From NCBI RefSeq assembly GCF_018139145.2, contig NC_059477.1:42717502-42781501 (forward strand): a stretch of 64,000 nt of DNA, in the 5' to 3' direction. The notes below the pieces were generated by a model. It ran no database searches and had not been told where the DNA came from. It was given only the letters and a program-made list of their open reading frames with translations. The DNA is from Gymnogyps californianus. Taxonomy: Eukaryota > Chordata > Aves > Accipitriformes > Cathartidae. A program made the translations under genes and the position numbers. Of the stretch, positions 25,531 to 38,344 are shown piece after piece. The stretch's first letter is position 1. Every line of letters begins with the position of its first letter.

Positions 25531-26125
25531 GGAGGGAGATAAGGTCCTGTGGGACAATAGTAAATATGTCTGCAACATGCAGATGGTGAGATCGGCTGGA
25601 GACCCACGCTGTCCTTGCCTCCCTCGGTGGTCGTGCATGGACCAGGAGGTACAAGTGCACCAGAGGGGTCCCTCAGGGGTCCGCAGTATTCCCGGTAAGG
25701 AGAGACATTTGCTGTCACACCAAAGATGTGGAAGGACCGCGTTCGGGGCATGAGCCTCTCTCTCTGTTCCTGCCTGTGCTCCTGTGCTTTCAGGCTCCGG
25801 CAGAGTGGTGGAAGGGGAGGTGGTGGCTGCATCGCGCCGGGATGCCCTTGGGCGAGGGGGACCCCTGTGCCGAGCCTCATGGAGGGGCTGCTTCCTCCGG
25901 GCATGGGGAAGGCAGATGGCTGCAGCAGCCTCTGCTCCTCTGCCCTGCCTCCTCGCAGCTACTGCCTGCGGGCAGGAATGCCACATCTGCTCCTGGATCA
26001 CATCCGAGTCCTCCTGGTTTCCAGCCCGGGCTGCACAAGTAAACCCAAGGAGAGGGAAATCTGAAACTGCAGCTTTGAGGGAGCTGGGTCAGGAGCATCC
26101 CCGGCGCTGCGCCTGCCTCCCCCCA

Positions 26126-26168
26126 GGGCTGGGCTGGGCTGAGCTGGGCTGAGCCAAGCTGGGCTGGG
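26126..26168. repeat. GGGCT pentanucleotide repeat
   Basis: An imperfect run of GGGCT/GAGCT units on the + strand, preceded by a short C-run, within a GC-rich part of intron 1. Confidence 0.85.
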
Positions 26169-27134
26169 AGCAGGCTGACAGTCAGCCTGGCCTGTGAGTT
26201 AGCAAGGCAACCAAGGCATGAAAGCCTTGGGGAAGTGTAGGGGAAGGTAGTCCTGCGTTGCACCCGAGTGCTGGAATACAAGCGGGGAAAGCCTTGTCTT
26301 TGTGACGGGGATGTAGCACTCAGCAAGCCAGAAAAGGTGCTGGAAAGCTTTGCCATGGATGGCCAGCCACTGCCAGTTAACTTCTTGGCTCTCCTTCAAA
26401 GCCCGTCATCCCCCAAAGCTCGCCCGGTTGTTGCGCTGCCCGTCGGTGCAGTCAGTGCTATACTCACCGTCCCAGCAGCATGGGGATTGCCCTTAGCACC
26501 TGCGGTCCCGTCCGGGGACTTACTTAAATATTGATTTTATAGTGTGCCACTCAGGGTAAGCAGACTGGGGAATCAGCAGGCTGGGCTGGTCAGAACAGAT
26601 GCTCTTGTTGGTGTTTGTGGCAGCTTGGGCTATCTGCATCCCTCCTCTTTTGTTACCTGGGACAGGGTTTGTGTGAGGAAATGGAGGAGGTCTGGGCCCC
26701 AGGCTGTGCGAGTCCGGCTGTAGCAGAGTATGGGTCCGGGAGTGTTTCTGAGGATCCCCAGGACAGCCTGCTTTTAATAAATCTGTAAAACTGCCTATTG
26801 CACAGGTTGTGAAGATGGGTGCTTCTAGAGCAGAGTGTTACGGTATCTAAACACCGGTTCATTGATTACCGCTTTGCTGCGGGATTATTTAACAGCCTTT
26901 GGTTCTGGCCTCTTTTTGTGCCTCCCGCAGCCTTTTTAAAATTAAATGTGGAAGGGTAGTGCCTGCCGGCGCTGGAGATGTGTACAGCACCGGCCTGACT
27001 GGCCTCTGGTGTGCGGTGCTGCAGGGACCGCCTGGCACTTCGCTCCCATCCCAGCAGCAGTCCGGGATGGACCGCCAGAGGCTTGTGGTCCTGAAGGGTT
27101 AATTGGGGATAACTTGGCAGGTCTGGGAATGCGA

Positions 27135-27171
27135 GCTGGAGACCAAGAGGTGCTGGAGACCAAGAGGTGCT
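27135..27171 (+). repeat. Perfect 17-bp tandem duplication
   Basis: The unit GCTGGAGACCAAGAGGT occurs twice head to tail (27135-27151 and 27152-27168), and the first three bases of a third unit follow. The copies are identical, so the duplication is recent or variable in number. Confidence 0.9.
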
Positions 27172-28128
27172 TAGCGGGTTTTTCATTTAGCCACTTCACC
27201 TTGCTGCGCGCCGCTGGGCTGATAGGGAGGCTCTCCAGACCTGGTGTTTGCGAAGCTCTTGAGGCATTCTTCGTTCTCCGGGAGCGTAAGCATGACAGTT
27301 ATGCTGCGCATTTAGAGACATAGCTCTTAGGAAAACTGCCTTGGGAGCGAGTAGCCAGCCTGTGCCGCCCTACCCCAGACAGCTGGCCATGGAAAGATAT
27401 CTCAACTGACATCAAAGGAGCCAGCAAATGATAGGCATCATCTAATTGCTGCCTCTCCCCTGCCTTCTGACTCGGTACTGCAGGTTGTCATTCACAGTCT
27501 CGGGATCGTTATCTTTGAGTGTGCGAGTAGCACAACGTCATGATGGGCAGCAGCAGTCCTACCTCCGGGATCCATATTATCCAGATAAGGTTGCATGCAG
27601 TGACATTTAAAAACCTGAACAGCGTCCCGCTGTTGAAATAAAATGAAATGGCATTTCAAAATCTTGTTTGGAGAGAACTGGCCTTCTGCAGTCCCCAGCC
27701 CGCAGCTGGAGTATGTGTTTCCCTTATGAGTGTGCTCAGGCGGGGGCAGGCGAAGGGAAGAGGGGATGTGGTGTACCACACGGACCCGTCTGGAGTGGAA
27801 GGTGGCTCCTGTGCTGTGGCAGCATGGGGAAGCCCTGTCCTCTCCCCCGGACAGAGGTGGCTGGTCCTGAGCTCCAGTTGCTCGCCTCCTCCTGTGTCGC
27901 AGCATGGCCCAGCACTGAGCCCTGCCCTTCAGTGCCTTGTGATTCGCTGGCACTTTTGGGGCCAAAGATGACATTTAGAGGGAATGTTTCTGAATAACCC
28001 TGTCAACAGGAATTCACATAAAACAATTAAGGCAACCGCAGCCACGTTGTCTCGGTTTGCTCGTGTCTGACTCCATCGGAGCCTGAGCCCTCTGTGGTCC
28101 CTCACGTTTGCTTTCTCTTTCTCTGCAG

Positions 28129-28212
28129 AATGCGATGAACTTGCCGCCCGACAAAGCCCGGCTGCTGCGGCAGTACGACAACGAGAAGAAGTGGGAGCTC
28201 ATCTGTGACCAG
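28129..28212 (+). CDS. FMNL2: FMNL2 exon 2 (start of GTPase-binding region)
   Basis: Formin-like 2 is a cytosolic, membrane-associated actin nucleator and elongator driven by Cdc42; it builds lamellipodia and filopodia. This 84-nt exon is flanked by CTCTGCAG and GTAAGG and is read in phase 0 as 28 residues that include [20 protein letters not shown]. The motif is shared by FMNL1, FMNL2 and FMNL3. The two residues after Asn (Ala-Met) and the Glu in KKWEL fit FMNL2, where FMNL1 and FMNL3, as I remember them, have Ser-Met and KKWDL. It corresponds to about residues 40-67 of the human protein and begins the armadillo-type fold that contacts Cdc42. Exon 1, with the N-myristoylated MGN start, is not in the window. 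No stop or frameshift is present. Confidence 0.97.
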
Positions 28213-30295
28213 GTAAGGGAGGTCTGGAGGGCTTTTGGCAGACATCTCGTTGAGAGCACCAACTGGGTTTCATCAGCAATATCCGTAGACTTAGAAAGGG
28301 ACCTTGCAGAGAACAAGTATTTGAATAGTTTCAAACACTCATTTTCTTTGGCCTTATGCTCCATTATTGGTAACAACTCGTAGAAGCCTTGCAATAATAA
28401 TTCCCTTTTTTGCCACAGAGCAATATTTCTTTCCCCTCTGATCTTACCATCACTGCTGTGCCTGTTTTCTCTGGGCAGTGAAGGCTGCTTATTTTGCGTG
28501 GCACAGACTCGAAGAGACTGACCTTCAGCCACCTCTCAGCGAGTGCTTTGAGTTTGGTCTGTCTTGACCTGTGTAACGTGAACGAATGGTCTCGATCCAG
28601 TGTGTATTTGGCTTTCCACATCACGAGCCGTTGTCGCAGTTGGCCTTCAGGGAGAGACGAATGGTGATGCAGCCTGAACTCCTCTTCGCCTCCAGAGGTT
28701 GAACAACAACCTCGGATTAAGCAGCACCATATGCTGAGGCATCTTTTGTGTATGAGCTCTGCTGTGGCATGCAGACTTGGCAGCAATATAGAACAATTAA
28801 CAGGTTGGCTCTGCCGTGACGAATGAACAGAAACGGCATCATTTAGAGAAAGTGAAGCATGCAAAAGGTAGGACGTGCGTTTGTGAGCCAACAGCAAAAT
28901 CAGGTTCTGCCATAAACTTCAGAAGTAATTGCTAATGAAAATAATTGATCCAGGACTGAAAAAGTGGGATGTTTCCTTGAAATGTAAACACAGTGGTACC
29001 AGGATGAGAGTTTGGCGGAAGGTACAGTCATGCTGTGAGGTCAGGAACATTTTAATAAATAGATTTGTGGGACATTTCCTATTTAGCTGTTACAGTGGTG
29101 GAGCCTCTGATAAAATCCAGCTACCTTAAAGTAAAGCTGAATAAAGAGTTACTTGCTTTTTTCCATGAGATTTCTGTGCAGAGAATATAAAGCATTGAGC
29201 TATTTTAAGTTTCAGTTTAGTGAGACACTGAACAAATTGCTTAATCTACTGTAAGCGATTTGTTTCATGGATATTTGCTTAGAGCATGCACGCTCAGAGC
29301 ATGGACGTATAAGTGTGAGCTTTGTGCTGGAGTCTGCATGCTGTCTTTGCACTGAATTGGCAGCGGGGCAGGCAGAAGCAGTTAGATCATAGCCTCGATG
29401 TGCAAACTCCCACCTCAGAGCTGATCCACCCTTTGCAACGTGCAGCTGCTGCTGATTCACTCCTGAGCTCTACAGCAGGATAGGAGGGATGAGCAGATGG
29501 AAACGCAGTGAAGGAAATTTGCAATCTGGAGTAATCGCCTATCTTAATAGCTCCTTGCACAACACCGAGTCCACCCCCGGGATGCTTCCCATCGCTTGGA
29601 GAGGGTAGGCAGAGAAGCAGTGCAGGACTGTTGTAACCAGCGCTGCGGAGCCCAGTACTGTGAGGATCCCGAAGGGGACGGGAGGGGACGGTGTGCCACC
29701 CTTCCAGGGTCCGGCCATCCAAGGGGACATGCAATAAGGGGCTGCGTATCTGTGATCTGTCACAACTGCCCGGCTGCCCTGGCATCCCTGGTGGGTGCTT
29801 GCCAGCCTCTGTAAATTAGAGCAACGTGAAGCAGGTGTCTGTAAAAGCACCATAATACAGCATATGGGGTGTGAAATATTTATATCTGTCCACATAATTG
29901 TGGTGTGTGGCTAAAAGTACTTTCAGGAATGGATTTTGTACAGAATGTATGTTTTTAGTGTGGATGCAAATTTTGACCACTATTTTCTATTCGTGTCACC
30001 CATTGCACCATTTTCACCCGTTTTTGCTTAGGGAAGGACTGAGGATGTAAATTAATGTAACAGCTTGAGGAAATTAACTCTTACCCTGCTGTGCTGGTTT
30101 TCAACTCTATGTGTGAAAGGAAAAAGTGTCCAGAGGTTGCTCTTAAATGATATTTTCCAAACAGTCTGTAAAGCAGACCCTGGCCATTTGTCTGTGAAAT
30201 ATTTTGAGAATGTTAGGGGAGAGAGTTGGGCCCCAAAAGGAACTCTCACTTTTGCAGAAGTGAGATTAACAGAAGTGGAGAGCCACCAGTCTCAT

Positions 30296-30349
30296 CATGA
30301 TGATGATGATGGTAATAATAATAATAACAACAACAACAATAATAATAAT
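30296..30349. repeat. Compound trinucleotide microsatellite (TGA)n(TAA)n(CAA)n(TAA)n
   Basis: A 54-nt compound repeat that changes unit from TGA to TAA to CAA and back to TAA. In one + frame it reads as Asp and then Asn runs, which makes a nearby chance frame look like a low-complexity protein. Confidence 0.95.
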
Positions 30350-33079
30350 CTGCCGTGAGTAGGATTGTGCATGTTGTAGTGAATCATTGTAAGGGTTCCT
30401 GGGCTGGTTGTGGAGGACTCATCCCATGTGGTATTTTCTGTTCCTTTGTCTATAAACCTTGCAAGTCATCTAAGCGTTGCTGCTGGTGTCCTGAAATCTT
30501 GCTCCCTACCTCTCTGGCTTGGTGTACAAGGAGGAGGAGAAGAGCAGCAAAGCCAGTAAACCTGTTGCCCATCCTGGAGAGGGCCGAGCGATGGTCGTCT
30601 GCGGGGTGAGCGTTGGGAAGGGTCCCGACGGGGAAGACGATACCGTTTCCTGGCATGGCGAGCCACCCTTTTGGTGTACTGTAGGCCTCTTTATCCGGCC
30701 GTGTGCCATGAGGCGTTACAGAGGGGGCACGGATCTTGAGGGAAGAGGTTGGGGACATCTTACAAAGTTCTTCGTTGCCCTCTAATGGCAAATTGTGGCA
30801 GGGGCATCACCATGTCCTCACCTTTGGAGACACTGGAGGTGTGTGTGGGGAATAACGAATTAAGAGACCTAAGATGAAAGTCGTGTGGTTTACATCCAAA
30901 ATATCCTCACTGAGGTATTTGTAGAACTCTCTCCCTTTCCGGATGAAACTCCAAATGAAGGCAGCTGCCGGCTGTTTCGGAGGCTGGTGGCCGGTGTGGA
31001 GCTCACTGGGATGGCGGTGGGTTTCTCCAGCAACCTCCCAGGCAGGTGGTCCTCCGCCATCCCTCAGCTTTGCTTCCAGGGGGCTCGGGCCCCTCCATGC
31101 CTGTGTCAGGGGTAATTTCACCTGAAACAAGGCCACATGTGTTGCGTTGGCGGGGCACCATGTTCCGCTTTAGGGCTTATTTGTGACTAAAAAAGTGGAG
31201 GTACAGGCCCTGTTGGAAACACGACCCCAGGTGAGAAGGTTGTGCTGTGACAGTCCCCAAGCCCTCCAGCTCTCTGGGTGAAACCCTGGCTCTCCCAAGA
31301 CCGGAGTGGCGTTCCCCTGGGAGGGCAGGGTGACCTGGGCTCACTGCCTGGTGGAGCATCGTGGTGGAGGGGGAGCCCGAGCACAGAAATCTGGTGGTGT
31401 GAGGTTAGGCTGTCAAAAATAGACAGCGTTCAAGATAGCCTGGAGAAAGAGAACATCTGAAACCACAGAGGGACCCTCGGACTTGTGTTCATTCACGCTT
31501 AGGTTCAACAGGCATTGACTGTAGCCGTTAGATCCCTTCTCTAAATGAGGCAAAAATGTTAATCACTAAGCTCTCTGTTATATCGTAAGAGGTCAGTGCA
31601 CACTAGCGTGTGCCACACACCCGCACGCCCTTTAAGCCAGGCTTGCTTCTGTGCCCCTTCCTCCTCTGCCACTGTTCATCAAGCTCTGCAAAGGGAAAAT
31701 GGCATGCAGCCTTCCCAGCCTTCCCCTCCATAAACCAGGTCTGGGAGGGGCAGGTTCTTGATATTGTTTTTATTTTTGGGTTTTTTTTGTGAGAGTGTGC
31801 ACTATGGACTGGTTGAGAGTGTGACCACACCGACCGTGGTGGTCCGTGCCTGCTGCTTTAAAGTCCAGAGCACCGGGGTGTGCTGACAAATACCTGCATG
31901 TCCTTTGGATTCGGGCTGGGAGTTACTTTAAAGGCATACTGGGCCATGTCCAGGCTGCAGGCAGTGGAGTGGTGCAGGCAGCCCTCCTGTGTGCTGCCTG
32001 TGGGTCTCGGTGGATGGCTGATGAAGAAGGGGGCAGGCAGTGACCGCTGGATGGGACTGAGCGAGGATCAGGGTTTCGTGGGGATGCTGTGCTATTTGTT
32101 GTTTGACACAAATATCTCGGGTGAGCCCCAAACGTCTCCTCAGAAATGTGTTGAAGGGACGGTGATTGAAAAGTGGCACCTCATGCTGTGTGTTACCGTA
32201 TGGTGCCGTTGACCCTTTTGCAGCAGAGATCTGGATTTTTTTGACAGCATTCAACCAAGCATTTTCCCTATCTTTGCACATGCTTCAGTAGCCATTTACA
32301 GCTGTGTTTTGAGAGCCTTTGCATAAAAACAATGCTTTGTATACCATTGAATCTCTCCTGTTGTGGGTAAAGTACAGGCTAGAATGTCCAGTGTTTTATT
32401 GAACTCACGAGCATTTGGATGGTAGAGATGCTCATGGCTTCATTTATCTGACTTGCTGGCTCTGAGAGAGGTGGCTCACTGGAAATCAGACAGTGAGTGA
32501 TGGAGCAGTTGGAGGTACGTGCACGGGGCACGAGGGATCCAAGGCTCAGCAGCGCGGGGCTGGGCAGGGGTCAGCATCTCCGGCCTCGGAGGGAGCATCT
32601 GCGGCTCTCACGCCTCTTGGCCAGGTCCCTTACAGAAGCGCTGGTGATGTGGTTTTGCAGAAAATTAATAGTGGTGGAAGCAGATCCCTCTGCCCCCTAA
32701 TTAGTGCAGAGATGAACGGCTGCTGTCATTTCATTCCATAATAAGACATATAAAGTGACATACTGTCCTGCTGGTGGGCTTGGCTGGATTGCTGGGGCCA
32801 GGGCTGAGCCACCCTCCAGGTCTGTGTGGGATGGGGGACGGGTGGTGGACATGTACACCATGTTTACAACATGTTTGTGCCTTGGGAGTGAGAAGACGCT
32901 GGTCTCCAGCCCTGCTTGTCCACCTCCTTTCACCAGCATTCACCATCCATGTGCTTTATGCACTCCTAGCAGTGACTGCCTGCCTGCTGGGGTTTCTGAC
33001 AAGCCTGGGTACCGAGTCGGGTGCGCTGTGTGCTTACCTAACATATATGAATCCTAAGAGTGAAACAAGTTAGCGAGGG

Positions 33080-33095
33080 TAATAATAATAATAAC
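33080..33095. repeat. (TAA)5 microsatellite
   Basis: Five TAA units in intron 2. Confidence 0.9.
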
Positions 33096-35364
33096 ATATG
33101 TCACTAATGCAGAAATGTCCTGAATGTTTTTGGAAGCAAAAGATCTCTGGAAAAGCCACAATTTCCTGGTTACGGAATTAATATGTTTTCCAGATTTGGG
33201 TGAACAAGATATGTGTCGAGTTCTTTGTAGGATCACATGGAAGAGGAAATGCAGAAATCGGGCAGTTCCTCTTTGCTGCTGAAGTAAAGCCCCCCCCAGC
33301 CCCCTTTTTTTTGGTACCCATCAGAAAAGAAAGTGCTAATTCTGGAGATTGCTGGTAAAAGAAGCACAGGAGTGGTTGTTGTGCTCCCTGTCCAAGCTTT
33401 TCCCCTGAATTCTCATCATTTATTACCCTAAAGGGAGGTGCTAGGGACCAGGTCATCTCACTGCTCTCCGGTCTGGTGCCACTGCCAGTGGCTCTTTGCA
33501 TGTGCTTTTCTGCGCTTGTCTGTCGTTCTGGCTTGTAGCACCACTCCTCAGCAATTTTTCAAGTAAGAAAGAGCCTTTTATCCTTGGGAAATTAAGTTAG
33601 TTTGCTTTCTAGGTGGCTGACAAAGGCAGGGTTGAGTTATTGCTAGTCTGCGCCTTTCTCCTTTCAGGGCTGTAGACAGTGTTGGTGCTTATATGAGTCA
33701 CGTAGTGGAGATAAAATAGGTTTAATCGGGATTTATTAACTTTGTTGTGTCTGAATGGCCCAGTCCTGGGGCGACCGGGAGGGGAAGCCACCATGTCCCA
33801 GTCGTGATGTCACCCACTGGCTTACGCTTTTTGCTCAGCGAAGTTTGGAGACTCAAATAGGGATTTTAAACTTTATACGTGTGTGGTAAAAATCCCCAAC
33901 CTCCTCGTTCAAATAGCGTTAAACCCCTTGCAGTATAAGTTCTTATTTTGAAAGCAGATTTGGCCAGTGAGCAATTGCCGATTGCCAAAAGTAGAGAGGA
34001 GGAGCAAACAGGAAAAAGCAACAATTTTTAACTCATTATTTACGGTATCGAAGGCAAGTGGATTACGTGTGAACAGCAGTGCCTCAGTGTTAGCCGGGAA
34101 GTGTGTTTGTCTCTACAGGGAAGTAAATGCTCTCAAGAAGGACCAGAAGGACCTTGAGAGGACCCTGGGCTGGCCAACCTGCACAGTCACGTACAACATT
34201 CATGGCAAGTGAAATACCAGACTGCAATCACGCTGGTCCGACGAGCACCGGGCCTTCCCACCCTGTGTGAGCTCTGGCAGAGCCTCAGTTTTTTTGGGAG
34301 GGCGATGGCTGCAAGCAGACGTTCAGGGTGTCCCAGAGGCGTCAGGGAGCCTCGGGCTGCCGTCGCTGCACAGCACCGAGCCCTGGTTCTTGCAGCTTGC
34401 GACGTATCAGCCTCTAATATAAACCAGTCAAAGCTGAATAAACCGAGACAGTGATCATAGTCCAGAAAGGGCAATTTTAAAGGGTAATCCCTCATGGCTT
34501 TCGAAAGCAGAAAAAACAGTTTAAGGGGCTATAAAAATGTTTCCAGGACTAGTAGATGTTTGCCACAAGTGGTTCTTGGTCACTTGTTAGAGACGAGCAT
34601 TGCTGGTATCTGCTGTTCATGGATAATGTCTTTAAAATCCTTCAACCCAAATAATTCCACTATACAGTAATGAGCAGCATCTTTTTTAATGAAGTCGCTG
34701 TAGAGATTATTACATAAATACATAATTACAGCTAGGTTTTAAGAAAACAAACAAAAACATATAGTATCTGCATCGCAGACTATGAAATGTGCTCGTTGAG
34801 TCTCTTTGAGCATTTAATTTTGAAGACTTGAGATATTAAAACTGGCAGTTAGGAAAAGCTCCTGTCACTTTAGCAGATGATGGCTGATTAGTTAGTGAGA
34901 GAAATAAATCCATAAGGGTAAAATAGCTTCTCTGGAGGATTAGACTAAACACAGCCGAGCTACATTGGCATGAGAGAACCCCCCAAAAAGGGGAGGAATA
35001 AATAGGAGAGCTAACGTGGAGCCTTGTTAGTCTGGGACTGTGCTGTCAGGAGGAGCAGGCTCCTGCCGTGCCTGCTGCTTGCTGGCGCTCTCACGTCGCC
35101 CACCGTTCTTCAGGAGTGGACCTTCAGCTTGGTGCTCCACCACTTCGCTCCGTCCCTTGCAGATGCAAAGAATAATATTTGGACATGGTTATCAAGTGGC
35201 ACAGTGAAAACACTTCTACCTTCGTAGTTTTTTGTAGAGAAGGACATGGTTATTCAAATGCTATAGTGTCTCTGGAGCTGATATAAAACTGTTGAGGGAA
35301 AATGAGAAATGGTGGTGGTCTCCAAGGTCCAGATACCTCTATTAACTCTTTACTAGTCTACAGA

Positions 35365-35534
35365 GGGCCAGATTCTCATTTACAGCAAAGTGTGCTTTTT
35401 TGTCTGTCTGCCAGTGTGAAGAAGTTCTAAAATGGGTTAATGGATGGAAATCACTTCTAAATAACTTATATTTATGCCCGCTGTAAAGCCACAGTATCCT
35501 GAGGGGGCTGTAAGTCTGACTGAGAAACTGGCCT
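35365..35534. mobile_element. Possible degraded MITE-like inverted-repeat element
   Basis: The left end GGGCCAGATTCTCATTTACA (35365-35384) has an inverted partner ending TGAGAAACTGGCCT (35521-35534); 12 of the terminal 14 bases pair. The interior is not obviously repeated. The left end resembles the arm of the inverted repeat at 62829-62855, which shares CCA-R-ATTCT...CTCATTTACA, so both may come from one non-autonomous element family found in archosaurs and turtles. Target-site duplications were not identified. Confidence 0.4.
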
Positions 35535-37999
35535 AACAGTGTCCTGTAAAAAGTGCAAAAATTAAGCAAGCAGTTAGGGTAGTTTGAATATTGACATCTT
35601 ATTCTTTTGACTGATTTATTTTATGTGCTTTTATATTTTTGTTTTTAATTTTTCCACTTCCTTTAAAGCCCCTGTCAAGGTCTGTGGGTGTTCCTGCTTC
35701 CATTTTCCGGAGAGCTGGATGCTAGGGCTTACCATTGCACACCTCTCGGGATGTGGCAGATGATTTCTGCTTGTGCCGCTGGAGCTGTGTGATGGAGCCC
35801 TGGCACATCGTGCCAAACCCTGTCTGTAGCTCCGTGCATCTGTCTCGTGCATCTGTCTTTCCCGACACACTGGTAGCAGTTCCAGTTAGCAGCAAATTTA
35901 ACTACAAGGGTGTGAAAAGGACTGTCTGACCCGTGGGGGCCGGCTGAGACGAGACTGGCTGCAAGCGTCTGTGCCTGTAGAGCCGAGAGGAAGCCATGGC
36001 GGTGGGCATGGTGCTGGGGGAGGATGGAGCAGGACAGACACTGTTGGCATCACTTTGGCCAGAGAGGAACTGGCAACGAAGAACTTTGCATTTTCTGAAC
36101 TGTTTTTTAGATAAAAAGGAAATGCCAATTCCAGGACTGTGTTTGGCCTGTACACGTGAAGGTGCATGGAAAAAAAATTCTGGTTGTAAAAGAGGAAAGA
36201 AATGTCTGCTCTGTGTCTTACAGAGCTCTCGCCCAGGGCTGATGGACCACAGAGCAGACTTTTTAGTTCATTTTTTCCTGCTGACCATGATGACTTAGTT
36301 TTTTTTACAGCATGCAGCAAGATAATAACAGGAACAACTTTTGGTGTTCAGACAGTACGTTCTGGTGACTGGGCAGCAGTGTCCTATTCATTATGAAATA
36401 ACTTTCAGATAATGTAGTCAAAATTGCATCCTGACCTAATAAAGGGAGGTTTCAGATATCAGTTATTAAATGTGAAATTTCAGGAGGAAATTGGTATGAG
36501 ATCTTTCCTCAAGGGAAAGGGCAGAATAGTTTAAAATTCTTCCAAGATACAAATAGTATCAGAACTTTTGGTAATGCTCTTAACAGGTTTGAACACAGCA
36601 TACTCCTCGCAGAACAATTCGTGTTTCACAGCAGCTTTGTAGGATAAATTTCAAGCTGGCCGTGCAACTGGTAAAAAAGCAAGCAAAAATCAAGCTGCTC
36701 TCAGAATACAAACCTTGCAGACCTTGTATTTCTCATCAAAATCTTTAATTTAGTTCTGAATGTGGCTGATGCTGGATTGCAGATCAAGTGTCCCCCTGTA
36801 AGGTTAGGCGTTGGGAAACCTTCAGAGGGAAATGGGTCTCGAAGGCAGGTCGGAATTTCTTGGCACTGGACTAGCAGCAGGTGAGTGAGATGTGGAGGGG
36901 AAATCAGGCACGCTGCTGGTGTACGACAGAAAGCAGGAAAGCAGGCATGGGTAGTGAGATGTTTTACACGGGTAAAGCCCACAATCACAGGAACCTGCCT
37001 TCCTCCATGTCCTGAGGTTGGTAAGACTCCAGCCTTAGCGGGGAGGAGAGGCACGTGGTGGTTCCCAGGCTTTCCCAGTGGGATGGGGATGGGCGTCTGG
37101 TCCATAATTTCTCTGGTAAGTGTAACGGTGGCCTCGGTAGCACTTGCTGGCTTGCTTCCCACCACGCTGGAGATCCCTCCGCTCTGCCCTCGTGTGACAC
37201 AGGGGCGGAAGAAAACCCTCCAAATCGCTGGGAGCCCTGGGTGGCTGGGACAGGCTCAACCACCAGTGCTCTCCCCATGCGAGCGGTGCTGGTAGAAAAT
37301 GGTGCAGGGAGCGGATCGCAAGGCATGATGAGCGTGTTGGTGCTCAAGCGTTGTGTTGATGTAGGAAGCGGGATGCCACTGTGATTGGGTGTATTTACGT
37401 AGAATAAACAAGCCCTCCTGTGTGGTGGCTGGGTAGGGCTGGTAACGAAGTCTGCATCGTTACTGCCAGGAGAGGTGGCCAGCCTTGTGCGTGCTTTGTA
37501 ATGGAAATAAAGACCAGGACGAGCTGAACTCACCATGGCCCAAATACTGTGTAATCACTTTGTGCCGGTGGCGGGGAGGCTTTGCCTGTGCCCGTGTGGC
37601 ACTCCTGCCTCGCCGGTCCAGTGCCTGTCCCTGTAAACGGGAACCTGCAGTAAGGGATGGGCTGGGAGCTGGTGGGCCGCTTACAAAGACAATCCAATTT
37701 AATATCATGGAGTTAAAATATTACCTGTTTATTGCTAACATACTACTCTTGCATTCATTTTTCTGGAATTGGAACAATGAAATGATGAGAATTCTCCCAT
37801 GACTAGACCATGCGGTGTTTTTAGGCTTGTTCCAAGTGATAAAAAAGGTGTCTTGGCTTTTGCAGTGATGGCTTTCAGTCAAACATGGACATATGTCCGC
37901 TCTTCTAAGGCTTCTCTTTCCTCTCAGTACTCCTGGCTGGCAGAAACCCTGTTATTTCAGATGCGTGTGTTTGTATGTGCAACTAAAATTCAAAATTGT

Positions 38000-38225
38000 C
38001 ATTGAATATGTAACGTATATTTTTGTGTCCTATATAAATATCAAATTTCAGAATATCAAGATACATGTAAATATATTTTATTTGCATGCATATTGTATAT
38101 GCATAGATTATATACTTATGAATATAAGGTGTGTACATATAAAACTATATTATAAATATATACTGTTTAAATATATATGTGTGTGCATCCATTTTATATA
38201 TATAGTAAGTAAATATAGAAGATGT
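38000..38225. repeat. AT-rich TATA-type low-complexity segment before exon 3
   Basis: About 225 nt dominated by TATA, ATATA and AAATA strings, including ATTTTATATATATAG, ends some 40 nt before the exon 3 acceptor. It is open in one + frame only because it is AT-rich (Tyr, Ile and Lys rich). It takes the place of a long pyrimidine tract; only a short TTCTTGTATCCTTTG precedes the AG. Confidence 0.8.
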
Positions 38226-38263
38226 TATAAAATGGCTGATGTTTATTCTTGTATCCTTTGCAG

Positions 38264-38344
38264 GAAAGATTTCAAGTGAAGAATCCTCCACATACATACA
38301 TCCAGAAGTTGAAAGGCTATCTGGACCCGGCTGTAACCAGGAAG
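38264..38344 (+). CDS. FMNL2: FMNL2 exon 3 (GTPase-binding region)
   Basis: An 81-nt exon, phase 0 at both ends, flanked by CCTTTGCAG and GTGAGG. It encodes 27 residues including [20 protein letters not shown] and ending DPAVTRK. The segment [11 protein letters not shown] favours FMNL2 over FMNL3, which as I remember it reads QSFLDPSVTRK. It corresponds to about residues 68-94 and belongs to the helical region of the formin GTPase-binding domain. The AT-rich sequence at 38000-38225 lies just upstream. Skipping this exon would keep the frame, because both flanking introns are phase 0. Confidence 0.97.

Larger units (their letters stand above)
1..28128 (+). other. FMNL2: FMNL2 intron 1 (3' part; 5' end outside window)
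   Basis: No FMNL2 exon 1 was found: nothing here encodes the MGN start or the segment ending in ELEERFAIVL expected just before exon 2. The whole stretch is therefore read as the 3' part of a long first intron, ending at the acceptor CTTTCTCTTTCTCTGCAG. It holds the antisense candidate exons at 147-1013, CR1 fragments near 8.9 and 15.5 kb and perhaps 25.3 kb, a diverged 58-bp tandem duplication near 19.3 kb, a 17-bp duplication at 27.1 kb and a GGGCT repeat at 26.1 kb. Open frames of 60-217 codons occur on both strands in the GC-richer parts (2.5-3.0, 7.6-8.2 and 25.5-26.3 kb) but look like chance. I see nothing else interpretable. Confidence 0.85.
28213..38263 (+). other. FMNL2: FMNL2 intron 2 (10,051 nt, phase 0)
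   Basis: GT-AG intron between exons 2 and 3, ending GTATCCTTTGCAG. It contains trinucleotide repeats at 30296 and 33080, a degraded inverted-repeat element at 35365-35534 and a 225-nt AT-rich segment just before its acceptor. A strong donor after TTTCTCTG at 37113 follows a good acceptor, but the 37-nt gap would break the frame. Nothing else could be assigned. Confidence 0.95.

Noticed and set aside
28364..28897. 177-codon - strand frame just after FMNL2 exon 2
   Set aside because: Mixed composition without splice signals that fit, and no family resemblance.
30065..30358. Frame with Asp and Asn runs
   Set aside because: The runs are the translation of the compound TGA/TAA/CAA microsatellite.
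37077..37113. Acceptor GCTTTCCCAG and donor CTCTG|GTAAGTG enclosing 37 nt in intron 2
   Set aside because: 37 nt would shift the FMNL2 frame and the segment has no other support.
37893..38279. 128-codon + frame running into exon 3
   Set aside because: It is open because of the AT-rich block and reads exon 3 in the wrong frame.
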